From positions 1 through 64,000 of the forward strand of contig NW_019174016.1 of assembly GCF_001642475.1 (NCBI RefSeq): a DNA stretch of 64,000 nt, given 5' to 3'. This DNA comes from Fonsecaea monophora (taxonomy: Eukaryota; Ascomycota; Eurotiomycetes; Chaetothyriales; Herpotrichiellaceae). The position numbers and the translations under genes were made by a program. Below the pieces are notes generated by a model. It was not told where the DNA came from, made no database searches, and saw only the letters and a list, made by a program, of their open reading frames with translations. Shown here one piece after another: positions 9,523 to 20,081 of this stretch (the stretch's first letter is position 1; every line of letters begins with the position of its first letter).

Positions 9523-12301
9523 TTAGTTGTCCGAAGAATAAGCTTGGAGCCCCTCGAGAACCGGCTTGAGCCTCGTGATCATCCCGTCGAGATTATTCGA
9601 CAAGACATTACATGTTGCTACAACACTGGTTAGCAAGTATCCTTGTCAGGAGATCGAATACATCTCCTTTTGGGTAAAAACTTACCAGGCCAGACCCAGC
9701 GCTCGCGGATCATGTCCCGGTAGATCATGATGGGGAGCAGCTCCCTCGGAATCGGTTTTTCGTACTTGTATTCGCTCTCCGCCACGATCTCGTCCATCAT
9801 GGTCGTGATGACGAGCTCTTCCGGTCCTGGAATCTCCATGAGGCGCCGTCCCAGAAGATACCAGCACATGAGGAGACCTAAGAGTCCCCAACGTCAATTA
9901 AACATCTCGCAGTAGTACGCGAGGGGACTTTTGAGACTTACTGCCTTCATACGCTGCGAGCGGGGCATAACAGGGATAGTTCAAGCACGATGTCTTCAGC
10001 AGGTAACCCAATCCCAAGCGAACGCGCACTAGCAGGCAACGGCACGCGCGGACGATTGCTTTCATGAGGTCGGGAGGGTTATCGAGCTGATACAGCTTGG
10101 CGATCCGACTCCGAGATACCTGGTCGACAGGCAGGAGAGCGAGCGCCTTCATCTCGTTCATCTGCGCGTTCGCATAGAGACGATAGTACGCCGCATTGAG
10201 GACGACCAGTGCGTTGGCCATCAATGGGCCCTGTGGCGCGTCGGGGACCGTGGTACAGTGTGGATGCGTTCTCCACGCCTCCTCCCACGTATGCAGTGCC
10301 AGGCGGAGCGAGTCCTCGTCTGCCACGACCGTCCCAGTGGCATTGCCAAGGCGAAGTGTGGAGATGTGCGAAAGGATGACGCTGATCAGGGTCAACAGGC
10401 CAAATGGACTGATTGTGTTGTCGAGTGGAGCGCCTGAGAGAAGCTGTCGAAAGCATACGACCGAGGAAATTGTGACTCGGGTCGAATTCTGCCAACTGAG
10501 TCCGCCCGCTGTCCACAGTTCCTCGGAACAGGGCAGCGACCCCTCCAACTCGGTGTTGGAGCTCCTCAGCACCGCATTATCCTCGTTACAGAGCAGGACT
10601 GCTCGGAGGACAGTAGTCCAGGACACGCATCTGGGCCAGTGGTTTAGCGAGCGAATTGCAAACGGACCTGATGAAAGCCCAACCACGGGACATGCACGAT
10701 TGCTCACCTAATCATGCTCTCACGGAATACCCACCCTGTCCAGTCATTTGCAGAGACTTTTGTCGCTTCGACAGAAGCTTCTCGGCAAAGCTAGGGAGGA
10801 TTAGCTGGTCCATCTCAGAGTTCAACAGCCAAGTTGGCAGAAACATACCACGTGAAGCCTTGTAAAAGACAATCTCGCCTGCCGTTGGATCCGATCATCA
10901 CCTCCATAGAGTCCGTACTGGCAGGTAAGGAGCCTGGTTTGTAACTCCCATAGCTGGAAACCCGAGTCTCTCTGTCCAGCGATGACCAAATCTTCGTTCT
11001 GTGACGCAGTCCATGTCAGACCTTGACCGTGATACTCTTCATTGTATCTGGAAATCCCTGGTGGCTCAAACGTCCGTTGATCACATACCTCGCTCAACAG
11101 CTTCAGAACGGCGTAATAGAGCCTAAGACTAATCTCTTGCTCATTCAGGTAGACCGCTCCGCATGCCATGACAGCGAGCAAGAGAGGTGCTAAAGGCACG
11201 CAGGGTTAGTGCTGAGGGTCAAGGCCACGAAGTCGAAATTGGCATAGGCACATTACCTACCTTGAATCGTGCCGATCGAGAACGTTGGTGCATGGATAAT
11301 AGGGCAGTGCGGCGCGAAGTGTTTGAAGAATCCTCTGACGAGCCTAATGACCATATAATTTGTGGGAAACACAAAGTCGCAGAGTCGATTTTCCACGTCG
11401 AACAGCTGCAGGTTGACTTTGGCTTGCTCGATTTCCGACGGGATCAGCCCCAAAAACAAACCCGAAGACTGATATTCTCCATTGTCTGGATCGGTGTGCC
11501 TTGCTGTAACATTCCTGCCCACATCTTCTGACCACGGGAGAGCATAGAACGGCTCGTCCCATGGCCACTGCACAAAAGCATCGTCAAGAAGCTGGAAGTC
11601 CATCTGAGCGCGAGGAATCACCTCTACATTCGCCGCGGGGGCTTGCACACGATCCAGGGTGGGAACTTTCCATCCTCGTTCTAGACCCAGCTCGAAGGTG
11701 CTGGGGTTGGTGGCGACCCCGCCAGTCTGTGCGTTCAACAGGGTCGACAATGATGGCAGAACTTCTGGGATGACCTGCCCGTTCACTAGGCTGGTCGTTT
11801 CTCCGCCGTTGGTGTTGTCTGGCTGTTGTCCCTGTACAGCCCGACCGTTGAGATCGTAGCTAGAATCATCAGACGATGTGTCCTGGTTGATACAAGATAG
11901 CTGTCCGTCCTGCGAGTCGGCTGGCTTTCCGGCCCCACGATGAAGGACTCTCATGTGCCTGGAGATAACATCCTTGCGTGCAGACGTGAGCCCGCATATC
12001 GGGCAAGCATGTGGTCTCTGCCAACGATCTGCGTGGATACCAAGTCAATTGGTCAGCTCGGCAACTGGCGACTACTGCTATGCTATCGTTGATGATGGCG
12101 TGGGAAGGGGCTTTGCTTACGACCGAGCTCATGGCGGCGACAGTGCTCCTTGCGCGTAAATGATTCGCCACAGACGTTGCAGAGATAGCGACGTTCTTTC
12201 TGGCTTCTCGTCACCCCATTCCGTCGCGGCTTGAAAAATCTCAGTTCTTCAGCCAGTGGGGTCCAAGCAGTGGGAAAGGCCGATACAGTTCCTGCCGCCA
12301 T
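9523..12301 (-). CDS. C2H2 zinc-finger transcription factor with fungal-specific TF domain
   Basis: Nuclear regulator. Seven exons: 12301-12121, 12028-11261, 11189-10849, 10790-10708, 10630-9942, 9877-9686 and 9617-9523, summing to 2349 nt (782 aa). Two N-terminal C2H2 fingers are seen: YLCNVCGESFTRKEHCRRHE in exon 1, and, after the splice HELGHRWQRPH, ACPICGLTSARKDVISRHMRVLH in exon 2. The linker is of the RRHE-LGHR type common in fungal two-finger regulators. The rest is a Fungal_trans domain (Pfam PF04082): HAPTF, then WVFRESMIR joined across an intron to RCVSWTTVLRAVLL, then LPCSEELW. The last intron has a CTAAC branch point 11-15 nt before its end. It is divergent from the SDR at 13080 and central in the metabolic region, so a pathway-specific role is likely (inference). 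Confidence 0.9.
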
Positions 12302-13079
12302 GATAATTGATTATGATTATTATTTTTTTTTTCTGTCCCCAGGTAGCTTGCTTTGAGTGGAGTGAAACAATGGGGAATTGATAACATCAAATGCTCTGAG
12401 CGGAGGAGGAGGAAGACAAGCTGCTTGCCTCGGGTTTCGGGGACACATCGCAAGGGGCGCCTCCGTGAAGGTGAGAGCTGGGGGATTCCAGCAACGAGAG
12501 GAGCTGATCAGGCGCCGTGCATTTACTGGCGTAACTGGCCCAGTCTATATTGGGGTAGTCATCAGACTTGTACCGAGTACGGAGTCCCCAAGTAGTTGGT
12601 ATTGGCCCCTCCGTAGTCCCTTGGTGGTCCCTTAAGGCCCGTTTTTTTGCGGGGGAAAACCAGGATCCTGGAGGTTGCCGAGTGGGGGAAATGGATAATT
12701 TCACAAGCACGAGATGAGTGGCATTTGTGAAGGTTTGTCGGCAGGACATCGCATGGTCGCCCCTCTCCGATCGGTGCTCTTGCTATCTCGGTCCTGCTGC
12801 TTGGGGTCACGACGAGGAGAAACTCTCTGATGCTCGACCTATCCCCACCAAGATCCATGGGGATGAGGAGCAGACCGAGAACAGTCGGTTAAGACGAGGA
12901 GGGGTTGTGTTGTTGATTCGCAGTTCCAGTACATATTACTAGAAGGATTCTCCCTCGAAGGTCTAGCCATCCATAAACTGTGTCGCTTGTGAGCCTGAAG
13001 TGCCTGGATATCAGAAGTCTCTTGTACCGCGCATAATATAGCACCTCCTAGCTCTTAAGTGTCTTTATTCCCGTGCAGG
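12302..13079. promoter_or_regulatory. Bidirectional promoter between C2H2 regulator and SDR
   Basis: This 778-bp gap lies between two outward-facing genes. It has a T-rich run at 12321-12333 just upstream of the regulator start, and a GTGGGG hexamer at 12682-12687, which fits the CreA consensus SYGGRG. That hexamer is weak evidence on its own. No gene is seen. Confidence 0.35.
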
Positions 13080-13945
13080 ATGCCTGGCCGACTTGAAGGT
13101 AAGGTGGCGATTGTCACCGGTGGTGGGAGCGGGTTCGGAAAGGCCATTGCGACCAAATTTATCCATGAAGGCGCCAAAGTTCTCATTGCCGAAATGAACC
13201 CAGCAAGCGGTGAGGCTGTGGCTAAAGAACTGGGGTGCGCAGCCATCAAGGCCGACGTGACCAAGCGCCAAGACTGGAAGAGTGTTTTGGACAAGTCGAT
13301 TGAGTTGTACGGCGGCCCTGATATTGTGGTTAACAATGCTGGAACATGCTACTCGAACCAGGTAAGTTCCCCCTCAGTAAATGGACGATTGCATTCTGAC
13401 CATGGTGACATCTAGCCATCCGAAGGCGTTCCCGATGACGAGTTCGATCTCGTTGTTGCTGTCAACTTCAAGTCGATTTATCTCTCCGTGGCGGTCATTA
13501 TACCATGGATGAAGGAACATAAGAGTGGTGGCTCATTCATCAATATCGCATCCACGGGAGCCACGAGACCGAAACCACGATTGACATGGTATAACGGATC
13601 AAAGGCTGCTGTGTGCTGTGCTTCCAGGTCGCTGGCACAGGAATATGCCCCCAACAACATCCGATTCAATTCGATATGCCCGCAGTTTGCCAGCACGGGA
13701 TTGTAAGAACCACAACTCGCAGCTATATTTCATCGTTGGCTAACGCAAGCTCTTCACGCAGGTCGCACAAATTCCTCGGCAAGGAGAACACACCCGAGAA
13801 TCGAGCCTATTTCGTATCTTTGATTCCTCTGGGAAGATTGACCGATGTTACCGACATTGCCAATGGTTGCTGCTACCTGGCCAGTGACGAGGCGAGCTAT
13901 GTTACCGGCACCGAGTTGATTATTGACGGCGGTCGAAGTGCGTAA
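13080..13945 (+). CDS. Short-chain dehydrogenase/reductase
   Basis: NAD(P)-dependent oxidoreductase, classical SDR of 250 aa. Exons 13080-13361, 13416-13702 and 13762-13945 sum to 753 nt. The cofactor motif is TGGGSGFG near residue 12 (Phe replaces the usual Ile), NNAG is intact, and the catalytic residues are Ser in NIAST and Tyr/Lys in YNGSK. The C-terminus ELIIDGGRSA is typical of 3-oxoacyl-ACP reductase-like or sugar-dehydrogenase-like SDRs. An in-frame GTG lies 21 nt upstream, but the ATG at 13080 gives the canonical N-terminus PGRLEGKVAIVTGG. The gene is divergent from the C2H2 regulator and upstream of an MFS permease on the same strand. The substrate is unknown. Confidence 0.9.
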
Positions 13946-14808
13946 AGAGACTAGGGAGACTATAGCCAATACACTCGGTGATATACTGTATGTTGAGGGA
14001 GCAATAACACAACTACCGACAGAATGACATGTCTAGCGACGTACCTACACCCTTGCACGTAACCCGTGTAATTCCACCACCCTGGTGTTGTGTACGATTT
14101 CCTCTGCATAGCAATAAATACCCACTGAAAAATTCACCGCTCAGAGCCATTTTCTGAGCGACTAATGGATACGGTCAATGCACGCACAAGGACCCTTTGG
14201 TTTACCGCTGACATGGCTCTCTGTGCTATCCTTACAAGGTACTAGTTCCCAATCCCCCATCGAAAAGACACACAACCAGGCTCACTTTACCCAGACTCAG
14301 TACTTGGAGAGGATCCGGCAAATTTCCGCTCCAGCCCCTTTGTCACTGGTGTCTTGTCCCCTCCTCTCCCCATCTTTTCCCCCTTCCCCACTCAATATCA
14401 CCCCATGGCACAGGTTTGACAGGTATCCAGGACCCAGGACCTTGTACTCTGAAGGTGGGCTTCGTACGGTGTACGGACGAAGAAGAAGATTTCCTGCCAT
14501 GCCGTGGCTCGAAGCTTGATTCTGGCCACGCAGCGCCCCTTCCGCCATGCCGAAGTTCGGGGCCTTGTCTGATACACCAGATTCGGTAATTGCATATGGG
14601 CTGATTATCGGAGTAGAAATATGCCTGGCTGACAGAGCCGTGGAGTCTTTGTTCCTATATCTCCTTCACGTTCCTAGCTTATCGGTGCCGTAACGTGGAC
14701 CTGCACAAACACCTCCAAGATCTCGACCTTTGCTTCTATCCAGTAGTGTCATCTCACAGGCTATCATACCCAATTGACGCCGCACAAGTCTTCTTTCTGT
14801 CCAGAAAG
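13946..14808. other. Intergenic region upstream of MFS permease
   Basis: This 863-bp gap precedes the permease. A pyrimidine-rich stretch at 14340-14400 would fit a promoter or 5' leader. No gene is supported: the ORFs here have no recognisable protein character. Confidence 0.4.
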
Positions 14809-16620
14809 ATGGCGGCTGAAGAACGCAAAGGTTGGTTCAAGGACCAGATCAGACTTGTGAGCATTCTGGTAAGATAGACACTCCCAATCCAGCAGATGGC
14901 TCTAGTGACCTAACCGTCTATGCCGCCAGATCACAATCTTCATCTCTCTGGGCTCTTTCACCTATGGCTACTGCAGCTCCATCATCGCCACCACCTTGGG
15001 CCAACCCGACTTCTTCAAGTACTTGCATCTCGACACTGAAGGCCCCGGCTTGTCTCACACAAATGCCATCACTGGCGCCATGAATGGTTTGTTCCAGGCT
15101 GGTGGCTTCCTCGGAGCCCTCTCCATTGGCCCTATCTGCGATTGGTGCTCACGACGAGGTGGCATTGGCATTTCAGCTGCAACCTGCTTGGTGGGCGGAG
15201 CTCTGCAGTGTGGATCCGTCAACGTCGGCATGTTCTTGTTCGCTCGATTCTTGACAGGTATGGCCATTCCAGTCTCCATGGCACCTGTACAGTGGGCAAA
15301 ATGCTGAGTATCGCAGGTATTGGAACTGGCATGATCGTCTGTGGAGTACCTCTATATCAGAGCGAGGTCTCTCCCCCCCATACCCGTGGTGTCTTTGTCG
15401 GAGCGCACGGAGCTTTGCTCTGTACTGGCTACTCGGTGTCTGGCTGGGTCGGCTATGGCTGTTTCAAGTACTCTGGACAGTTCCAGTGGCGGTTCCCACT
15501 TGCTGTGCAGTGCTTTGCGCCCTTGATGCTACTAGGCGGACTGTTTTTCATCCCAGAGAGCCCTCGTTGGTGTAAGTCGATCTGCCCACAAATGTGAACA
15601 GGAACCGCCATGCCTAACGCGTGTCACCCACAGTGGTCCTCCACGACAAACACGATCGCGCCTACAAGGTGATGGAGTGGCTGCACCGAGATCCTCGAGA
15701 CCCAGAGGGCATCCTCGTCAAAGAGGAGTTCTATGCCCTGCTGAAACAACTGGAACTCGAAAAACTCCGTGGCGCCGGAGGGTACAAGGAGCTCTTTACC
15801 GGGTGGCCCAACCGCAAGCGTCTATTGCTAGGCTTCTTCACCGTCTTCGGCGGTCAGTGCACTGCAACCATTGTCATCAACAACTACGGTGTGATTCTGT
15901 ACACGGCCCTCGGATACGTGGCACCGACCACTCTCGCCTTCACGGCCGGCTGGGTCACTGTTGGAGTTGGAGGGAATGCACTCTCGGCGCTGATTGTTGA
16001 CCGCGTCGGACGTGTGAGGCTGTTAAGTGAGTTCGATTCCGCATTGGAAAAAAGGGATATGAAAAGCTAACCAAATATGTCTATCAACAGTCATCGGATT
16101 CTGCGGTTGTCTGATGGCGCTCATCGTCGAAATGGCCCTGCTGGCCACGTACAAGGGCACGACCAACAAGGCCGGGCTGGCGGCGGCCGTGGCGTTTCTG
16201 TTCATCCACGTCGGGTTCTACAGCTCGTGCGTCGACGCCGTCACGTACATTTACTGCACTGAGATCTTCCCCAACCACCTGCGCGCGCGAGGGTCGTCCA
16301 TCTCCGTGTCGGGCCTCTTCTTCGCCACCGTCATCTACACCTGCGCCGCGCCGACGGCGTTTGCCAACATCGGCTGGAAATACTACATCGTCTTCGCCAT
16401 CACCACCGCCATGACCGCCGTGGCCTGCTACCTGTGGTGGCCCGAGACCAAGGGCCTGTCGCTCGAGGAGATCAACGCCCTGTTTGGCGAGGAAGTCGCC
16501 GTCGACGTGGGCCACATGACCAAGGAGGAGAGGGATGCTTTGGACGAGAAGATCTTTGCTCAGACTCAGGAGATTGAGGGCATCGTCAGTCAGCCGGTGC
16601 CGGAACACACAAAGGCTTGA
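14809..16620 (+). CDS. MFS sugar-porter family permease
   Basis: Twelve-helix plasma-membrane importer of the sugar-porter family, likely a proton symporter. Five exons (14809-14868, 14930-15257, 15317-15571, 15634-16026, 16091-16620) give 521 aa. Family signatures are in order: GLFQAGGFLGAL, ARFLTGIGTGM restored across intron 2, YQSEVSPPHTRG, PESPRW split by intron 3, VDRVGR, TEIFPNHLRARG and PETKGLSLEEI. The first intron carries a TAACCG branch-like site. A GTG 114 nt upstream is in frame, but ATG 14809 is the natural start. Fungal members carry hexoses, disaccharides, quinate or other acids; the sequence does not decide. Its position between an SDR and the AtuA/ALDH pair fits an importer for a catabolic pathway. 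Confidence 0.9.
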
Positions 16621-17231
16621 TCTCTGTGAAAAGCCTTGTCTGCTCCGTCCTCCCTATCCTACAACGTATACCCGACTCGCAACATCCAGGATATTTCATC
16701 AGGCGAATAGATGTATGGCAGCTAGACTAGACTTTCTAGAGATACAGGGAGATTCATATGGCACGTACTAGATTTAGACAAGAGAGACCCCCCCTTTTTG
16801 TTTTGAAAGATGACTATCAGAAGGTCCAGTTGATAGTGTTCTTCATTAGAAAAAAAAAGAGGAAAGAGGACAAGGTATAACAGGAAAGAGCTCAGTCCAT
16901 GTTATTCCTAGATCTTCTTGGTCTTCTCTCTTATGCAACAGAGACAAATGTTTTATATTACGTGGAGAATAAATAGTAGAGAATACTTATACGTACCCAA
17001 AGCGGGCTGGGGTAGCTGGATTCTCATCCTCTCAGTCAGAAAGGGAGGAAGGGAGTATCTCCTCATCACATAACATGACAACACCCATCACGCTACATTG
17101 ATTACAGGAATATCATAGTATGTATACCTAGATACCCAGATTTGTAGATATGTAAGACAAATAACACTCATTTCCAGATCAACTCATCTCAAGTCAGTTC
17201 AACTCACATCCTCAATCCTGTACTACTACTC
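16621..17231. other. Intergenic, convergent 3' regions
   Basis: This 611-bp gap lies between the converging permease and AtuA genes. It is AT-rich with an A-run at 16849-16857 and a purine-rich stretch at 16850-16875, consistent with 3' untranslated DNA. No gene is seen. Confidence 0.5.
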
Positions 17232-19154
17232 TCAGGTCTTCAATGGCGGCACCTCAATCCTCAACAACGGCGCGTGCTGCTGCGTGCCGAACGTGTCCCT
17301 CTCTCCCACGCTGCCCTGCAACTGATTTGCCGGTCGCTTGAACGTGCACTTCCACCCGAGCGCGGGCTCGAAGAACATACAGGTCAGAATGTCGTCGTCG
17401 CTCGCCAGGTGGTAGAGGTTCCTCATGACGTCCTTGGTGAGGACGGCGCTGTCGCGCACGTGCTTCCAGATTGTGGGGTCGTCGAAGAGGATGTCGAGCG
17501 TGATCTCGTAGGGGCCCGAGTTCTTGGAGCGCACGACGGCGGCGAGGTCGGCGATGCGGGTCGGTTGCGAGGGATCTGGGAGGGTGTGTTTCGCGGGGGC
17601 TGCAGAGTGGATGGTGAGCATGGGTGTTCATAGTTTTCAGGATAAACTCCTTTCTTTTCGGGTCTTGGAGCTAAACTTACCTGCGCTTACAGGAGTGGCT
17701 GCATCTCCAGCCTGTCGAACCGGCCGTTCAGACCGCACCAGCTTCGACCGCGATGCGTCCGGGCTGCCAATCACAAACGACTCGATCGGGAAGAAACTGA
17801 GCGGGTCCTCGACGTCCATCAGATGGTATACGCTAAACTTGTACACCGGTCCCACGGACTGCTCCAACGGCGTCAGCGGCGAGGCGAAGTTGCCCGCGGT
17901 GGCCAGTTGGCCGGGGTATTCGCCGTGGAGGATCATGACCCTGGCGTATCCCGCGACAGCGTCGGCTTCGTTTTGGGTCGCTGCGATGACTTCTCCCAGA
18001 ACACCGATCTCATGGGGCACAGCGGTGGTGGCATCCGGATCGAGCGGGCCCATGACAGCGTTCTTCCCATAGATGTGGAATATCAATTGCGGACCATTCG
18101 CTTCGCCGAGTGTCGGGAACGCCGCTTTTGTCCTCGGCCGCACCGTGTGCTCGAGAAAGTCGTCGATGCCCCGGATGAGGATGGGGTCGCGAATGCCTCC
18201 GATAAAGGCGGAACGGAACCCGACTTGGGTAGCCCCTTCGAGTTTGATCTGGTATGTCGGCGTAGGCACAAACTCAGCCCCCTGGATGTGGATAGACCGG
18301 CCGTCCGCCTGCGGCTTAAATTGTACCTTGTCCAGATGTAAAACGCCACCCGGGCCAGGGAGCCTGTCTGGACGGGTTTTCTCGTACATGGTGTGCGCTG
18401 CCACAGAGCGGGGGATACATCGTTGGCCCGGTGTGATAGGCGTCAACTGAAAACTGTCCTGGTACATGGTCGCCAGGATCGAGCGGCCCTTGGGCACCGC
18501 GCACTGTCCGCCACACTCGACGATCTTCCCCATGTGCCACGCCGGATTGCGCTGGACGCCGCGGTGCATGCTGAAGGCTGCAAAGGGCGCCGGATCGTAT
18601 GATCGCCCAGAGATGACAATATCCACATCCGGGTCTTCTAGTGCTTTCATAAAAGGTTCAGCGCCCATCTGCGCGACGATGGCTACGGCGTCCGACACAT
18701 CTTCCTCCTTTAACGCAGGACCTGGGCCGCAGGGTGTGATGGCGCCCGCTCGTAGCTGGTTCAGTATCACCTCGCGGTCGTTCTTGAACTTGATGGTCGC
18801 CACCTTGAACCGGTAGCCCTTGCGCTCACTGATCTCGCGCACGATGTTGACCAGGATGTCCACCTGCTCGTTCGTGCCCGCGCCACCGGCGGAGCTGACG
18901 AGCAATTTAATACCAAAGTCGAAGCAGGCCTCGAGAATCGGGGTGAGGTCGTGTGCAAAGGCTTGTTTACTGACAATCGTCCGGCCACTACCCAGCATGT
19001 ACGGGCCTGGGTCGGTGGAGCCGCTGTCTGCAATGATGGCGTCGGGACGGGTGTTTTCGTCCAAGATGGTGGTCCAGAAATCGACGACATCGTAGCCGTA
19101 GCCCAGCATGGGCGTAGGCGCGAAGATTTTGACGGGATAGTTTTTGGCAATCAT
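17232..19154 (-). CDS. AtuA-like (DUF1446) protein fused to DUF4387
   Basis: Two exons, 19154-17681 and 17599-17232, sum to 1842 nt (613 aa). The first exon is an AtuA-type domain (Pfam PF07287): APTPMLGYGYD at residues 11-21, then DSGSTDPGPYMLGSG, SSAGGAGTN, a mid-domain ISGRSYDPAPFA and GGIRDPILI. The C-terminal exon, about 120 aa, is a DUF4387 domain. The in-frame splice (VSA joined to APAKHTLPD) makes one polypeptide from what bacteria usually encode as two adjacent genes. Start choice: an in-frame TTG lies upstream, but ATG 19154 gives MIAKNYPVKIF, the family N-terminus. Bacterial AtuA is needed for acyclic terpene (citronellol/geraniol) use, yet this variant belongs to a different branch whose reaction I do not know. 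It is divergent from an ALDH across a shared promoter, so a role in the same catabolic route is likely. Confidence 0.88.
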
Positions 19155-20081
19155 GGCTGCTGATGTCTGTATCCCCTCTCTTACACAGCATGAATTCACA
19201 TTTGTTCCTTCGTTCAAGTTCTGTCAGGGTCGAATTAAGGCCTGATCCGAAGGGCCGAGATCACCTGTCGCTTGGGGAGTATCGTATTCGACTCCGCTGT
19301 CGGAGTGGTTGGATGGTGTTGTCGAGGAGAGTCTCTGCATCTGGGGGATTCGAGATCGGACAAACTCAGCCTCGTCGGGCCCGACACCGGGCGAGGCTGT
19401 GACCCTGACGTCCCTCATTGTTGGCATCAGTCGGCGTAGCTTCGGAGGCGGTTTTCTTCATCTCCTTCACGATCTCCAAAAAGGACTCTGTCTCTGTCTC
19501 TCTGATAGCATGCTTTCACTATTCCCCCACTGAGACTCTCTCCACGTTGCTTGCATCTCTTACATTTGTCCTCACATACCATATTCCCCACTGGACTGGT
19601 TTCCCACTGGGACGAACTCAACCCGTATCGACCCCGGACTTCCTACCCCGGATTTCATCTTCCGCTCTGCACATGTTTGTGCGTGCATGCGTACCCTGGG
19701 CAAAGATTTGGGAACATGTGACGATGACCTTTTTGCGGTCCACGGCTAGACAGCCCGGAAGACTAGGTTGAGTGGATGATACCCCTCCAAGGGTGGCCCG
19801 GGAGGACCTTGGGCGAGGTGTCTGTCTCTACAATGCGCACAGGTGCCTACAGATGTTCGGTGGGGTTTTGGGAATGCACAGCTCAAGGCACTTCTCGTCT
19901 CCAGACCCTGACTGATTGACTGATTGTCCTGCCCTTTGGCTTTTTTGTTTATAGAGAAGAGGAGGAAACAAATACTCGTTTCCCTTGAATCCATATCGTC
20001 TCCTCACTCTGTGTCGCATTGGTCCTTTCATCTTCTCGTTATCGCTATCCAGTCACTTGTTATCACCTTCTTCCGTCAAAC
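19155..20081. promoter_or_regulatory. Bidirectional promoter between AtuA-like gene and ALDH
   Basis: A 927-bp spacer between outward-facing genes. The heptamer CCCACTG occurs three times within 84 bp, at 19526-19532, 19587-19593 and 19603-19609. The first two lie within CCCCAC, the complement of the CreA consensus SYGGRG (carbon catabolite repression). The clustering makes these better than chance candidates, but no binding is shown. A T-rich run lies at 19940-19950. Confidence 0.45.
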
